From: Mesorhizobium caraganae
GTDB lineage: Bacteria; Pseudomonadota; Alphaproteobacteria; Rhizobiales; Rhizobiaceae
Direction: 5' to 3'
Assembly (NCBI RefSeq): GCF_016836705.1
Contig: NZ_JAFCGY010000039.1
Location: forward strand, 1 to 42,860
DNA: 42,860 bases
This document shows, piece after piece, positions 40,567 through 42,860 of this stretch. Position 1 is the stretch's first letter. Every line of letters begins with the position of its first letter. The notes under the pieces are model-generated. The model was not told the origin of the DNA. It saw only the letters and a program-made list of their open reading frames with translations, and ran no database searches. A program made the translations under genes and the position numbers.

Positions 40567-40767
40567 CTAGGCGTCCCGCGAATTTTTGCGAAAGCGTCTG
40601 CGGGCTAATTGGCGCGAGATAGTTCGCTCGATCGCTTTGAATTTTAGTCGCTTCCACATCATAGCGTGCTCGCTGAGCCCGGATGACATTTTGCAATTCG
40701 CATCGGCGAGCTGACGATCGATCATCAACTGCACTTCGGCTAAATCTCGTTCCCGGAAACTAGTCAT
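40567..40767 (-). CDS. Small unknown protein at the broken end of the IS5 element
   Basis: An ATG at 40767 opens MTSFRERDLAEVQLMIDRQL, then CKMSSGLSEHAMMWKRLKFK, and a very basic end (RTISRQLARRRFRKNSRDA). It overlaps the last codons of the truncated transposase in another frame. No family is recognised. Coherent helical composition suggests real coding sequence, possibly the start of a host gene next to the IS breakpoint. Confidence 0.35.
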   Translation of the reverse strand: MTSFRERDLAEVQLMIDRQLADANCKMSSGLSEHAMMWKRLKFKAIERTISRQLARRRFRKNSRDA

Positions 40768-41443
40768 CTGGAACTGAAGTAAGCCGACAATGTTTGATCC
40801 GGTTGAAGAACCGCTCGACCTGATTGCGAGCGCGGTAGAGATAGGGGCTGAAGCAGATCGGATCGCTACGGTTGCTTTTCGGCGGGATGTTGGCCCACGC
40901 GCCCTTCTTCGTGGCAAGCTCCCTGATCCAGTCCGCGTCATAGCCACGGTCGGCAAGCAGCATTGGCCCGGATTTCAGACGAGACAGCAGTTTTCCGGCA
41001 AGTCGAACGTCATGGGCCTCACCGGGGCTCAGCGCCAGCCGTACCGGCAGACCATTGCCATCGACGACCGCATGGATTTTGTTCGTCAAGCCGCCGCGGG
41101 ACCTTCCCATCGATTGGCGCTGGTTCCTTTTGATGCAGGCTCCATGCTGATGCACGCGGACAATGGAGGTGTCGATCATCTGGACAGCGGCATCCTGGGC
41201 AGTGGCAAGCGCTTCTATGATGCGGCCCCAAACACCGGCCCGCCGCCACCTGACGAAGCGGTTGTAGCAAGTGGTGTATGGGCCAAACGCCGTCGGCAGA
41301 TCACGCCAGGGTGCTCCTGATTGGAGGACCCATAAGATGCCATTCAGGACCCGTCTGTCGTTTACCCGAGGAACGCCGCGCGGCTTGTTCGGCAGCATCG
41401 GCTTGATGGCGGTCCATTCATAGTCGGCGAGTTCGTAGCGCAT
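40760..41443 (-). pseudogene. IS5-family transposase, truncated at its C-terminus
   Basis: The start MRYELADYEWTAIKPMLPNK at 41443 follows GGGGG. The DUF4096-type N-terminus (GVPRVNDRRVLNGILWVLQS, GAPWRDLP) and the DDE domain (IDTSIVRVHQHGACIKRNQR, GRSRGGLTNKIHAVVDGNGL, LLADRGYDADWIRELATKKG) are intact up to FFNRIKHCR. There the family continues with about 30 more residues (R-ATRYDKLA-NYLAF), but here the frame ends after six unrelated residues. The element is therefore cut about 30 codons before its normal end and has lost its right inverted repeat. Length is 227 residues. Confidence 0.85.
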
Positions 41444-41644
41444 GATTCGAGCCCCCAATTCGGGAGTTTGAATCACGGCAGTCCGGCTAAACGCAACGCT
41501 CGCAACGCTCCCGGGCCGACCCTGGTACGGCGCTTACGGACAGGAGCGGACATCAACTAGCCCTCAATCTCTGCCAAAACCGTTGAAAATGACCCAATGC
41601 CGACATTCACCACCGAAGTTTGCGAGGCACACAACGCCGATCAA

Positions 41645-42433
41645 TTATTCTGGCACCGCACCCCGTACCGCGTTCGCTCGCGCACTATACGTTATGCGGC
41701 CGGCTGCATCCGCCGGCAAACGTGCACGCAGCCGCGACTTCAGCCCTTCCACGTCGCTGGCTGACATTGCCGCAACGATTGGCCGTATACTCCCGGTAAT
41801 TGTGCTTGAACGCAAGAAATCGTCGAAATCGGCGAAGGTCCGTTGCACTGTGATTTCGCGGGTCTCGATAGCCTGAAGGCCTGCGTTGCTCCATAGATCG
41901 CGCATGACGTTCATACGTGAGGCGTTGACGCTCGGTGGAAGCGGCGGCGTGATGCCCAGAGCGCGAAACTCAACCTGGATCGGATCGAATGGGAAGCCGC
42001 CCCCCAATATGTCCCAAGCGTATGTCGCAACCATGCCGCCTGGTCGAACCACTCGTACCATCTCCGCAACGCCTTTGGCTGGATCGGGAACGAAGAAAAT
42101 CACCAAGGCCATAACAGCTGCATCGAAACGTGCTTTATCGAACGGTAACGCCATGGCATCACCCTGCCGAAACTCTACGCCCGATGCTCCTTTCCGCGCG
42201 CGTGCAAACACCAGTTGCGCTTCGGATGGATCAATTCCCTGCACTTCACTTGGCGCTAGCCGCTCGACAAGCAGTTCTGTGAATGCGCCGTTGCCGCAAC
42301 CCACGTCAATCCACTTAAGTCCCAACGAGGGCGCCAGCCAGTCGAGGAACACTTGTCCTGCAAGTCGGCTCCAGACACCCATCCCGCGCTCGTAGACTGA
42401 ACCATCCTCAAAACGTATGGGCGCTTGGCTCAT
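41645..42433 (-). CDS. Class I SAM-dependent methyltransferase (UbiE/Methyltransf_11 type)
   Basis: The start MSQAPIRFEDGSVYERGMGV at 42433 is chosen because GGAGA lies 6 bases upstream of it, while the in-frame ATG at 42439 would be only one base from that site. The 262-residue protein has motif I IDVGCGNGAFTE, the acidic residue after strand 2 in VQGIDPSEAQ, motif II FRQGDAMALPFDKARFDAAV and motif III MVRVVRPGGMVATYAWD. It transfers a methyl group from S-adenosylmethionine to a small molecule that cannot be named. The second half (150-262) is helical and would hold the substrate. No operon partner is visible. Confidence 0.82.
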   Translation of the reverse strand: MSQAPIRFEDGSVYERGMGVWSRLAGQVFLDWLAPSLGLKWIDVGCGNGAFTELLVERLAPSEVQGIDPSEAQLVFARARKGASGVEFRQGDAMALPFDKARFDAAVMALVIFFVPDPAKGVAEMVRVVRPGGMVATYAWDILGGGFPFDPIQVEFRALGITPPLPPSVNASRMNVMRDLWSNAGLQAIETREITVQRTFADFDDFLRSSTITGSIRPIVAAMSASDVEGLKSRLRARLPADAAGRITYSARANAVRGAVPE

Positions 42434-42836
42434 CGACATTCTCCGTTATATAACGCAAGTGCAGCATCGTCCGGGTTTGATCGGGACAAACAGCTCGTGC
42501 CGATGAGCACCACCTTTGCACCAATAACGACCCGGCGCCCTCCCTCAGGCGGTCCTTCTGCCAGACTCTGGGCCGATGCCTATCGTTTCTGTCGCGTTGA
42601 CCGGCCCGACGGAGGTGCTCGAATATAGCCCTGTCACTTTCGTTAATGGCCCATCGCGACATTTGCTGCGGTTGCGCAAAGGAGGTCGGTATCGGAGCGA
42701 AGCGGACTTCGCCGCCGGTTTATGAGTACACGGCCTAGCACTACTTTGGCAGATTTTTAGTTCTGGGAGCGTTTTGAGGATTCCCAAGAGCGGTTTTGCG
42801 TGATTCATGAGAGGTCGGCTGTTGGAGGGGCCGACC
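42434..42836. other. Region upstream of the methyltransferase, with a possible IS end
   Basis: No gene is recognised. Bases 42767-42808 (GAGCGTTTTGAGGATTCCCA, ending GCGTGATTCATGA) resemble the leading end of IS5-like elements and share GAGCGTT and GTGATTCA with the sequence above the transposase at 41443. It may be the left end of another insertion element that continues beyond the window. Confidence 0.35.
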
Positions 42837-42860
42837 ATGAACAGGGATTGGCAACTCGAT
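42837..42860 (+). CDS. Start of a gene cut by the window edge
   Basis: ATG at 42837 is preceded by GGAGGGG at a good distance and encodes MNRDWQLD to the last base. With the IS-like end just upstream it could be the start of a transposase, but eight residues cannot show this. Confidence 0.35.

Noticed and set aside
1..42860. CRISPR array, tRNA or rRNA genes
   Set aside because: No regularly spaced repeat-spacer array and no cloverleaf or rRNA sequence was seen. The only tandem arrays are the 51-bp coding repeats and the 8-bp array.

Overview
The window looks like the accessory genome of a nodulating alphaproteobacterium, most likely Mesorhizobium or a close relative. It is GC-rich, encodes a RopA/Omp2b-type porin and a Ros/MucR-family regulator, and carries a symbiotic block: atypical peroxiredoxin, a second rpoN, nifQ, a decayed fdxB, and a cytochrome P450 operon like the CYP127/y4vG-y4vJ region I remember from rhizobial symbiotic plasmids. 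Many frameshifted genes, IS fragments and repeats suggest a symbiosis island or integrated element under decay. The genus and island assignment are inference.

Region 1 (1-7.2 kb) is a defence cluster. An upstream gene end is coupled to a DUF6650-like gene. A two-gene Gabija-like system follows on the minus strand (OLD-family ATPase/TOPRIM nuclease, then a UvrD-like helicase with an ATGA overlap), then a CoiA-like nuclease and an Mrr-like nuclease with a Cys-rich C-terminus. Region 2 (7.2-10.8 kb) holds a 40-codon gene with its own promoter, RBS and terminator, a small membrane protein, a TIR-domain protein, and a protein made almost entirely of a 17-residue repeat. The repeat gene is bracketed by two nearly identical 64-bp structured repeats. 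A third, decayed copy lies at 7.74 kb.

Region 3 (10.9-20 kb) carries plasmid/ICE maintenance relics: a ParB-like pseudogene, an orphan Xre/ParS-like antitoxin, a DUF2285-like fragment, a zinc-ligand-deficient MucR homologue, a frameshifted DUF2958 gene and an SSB-like tail. An intact porin and a histidine phosphatase gene are interspersed. Region 4 (20-26.2 kb) is a set of envelope or secreted proteins of unknown role: a membrane protein coupled to a lipoprotein, a two-HKD phospholipase D-like protein, an eight-cysteine secreted peptide, and a second lipoprotein.

Region 5 (27.8-36.6 kb) is the symbiotic block. prx and rpoN2 run rightward and converge on nifQ. fdxB is frameshifted and has lost cluster cysteines. 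A minus-strand operon reads P450 -> ferredoxin -> NTF2-like protein -> flavin reductase remnant -> double SDR -> small protein -> luciferase-like monooxygenase, which suggests oxidative tailoring of a small hydrophobic metabolite. Region 6 (36.6 kb-end) contains an MFS exporter, IS21 and dehydrogenase fragments, a HigBA-type toxin-antitoxin pair with a frameshifted toxin and a palindromic operator, a GGCT-like protein, a truncated IS5-family transposase, a methyltransferase, and the start of another gene at the edge.
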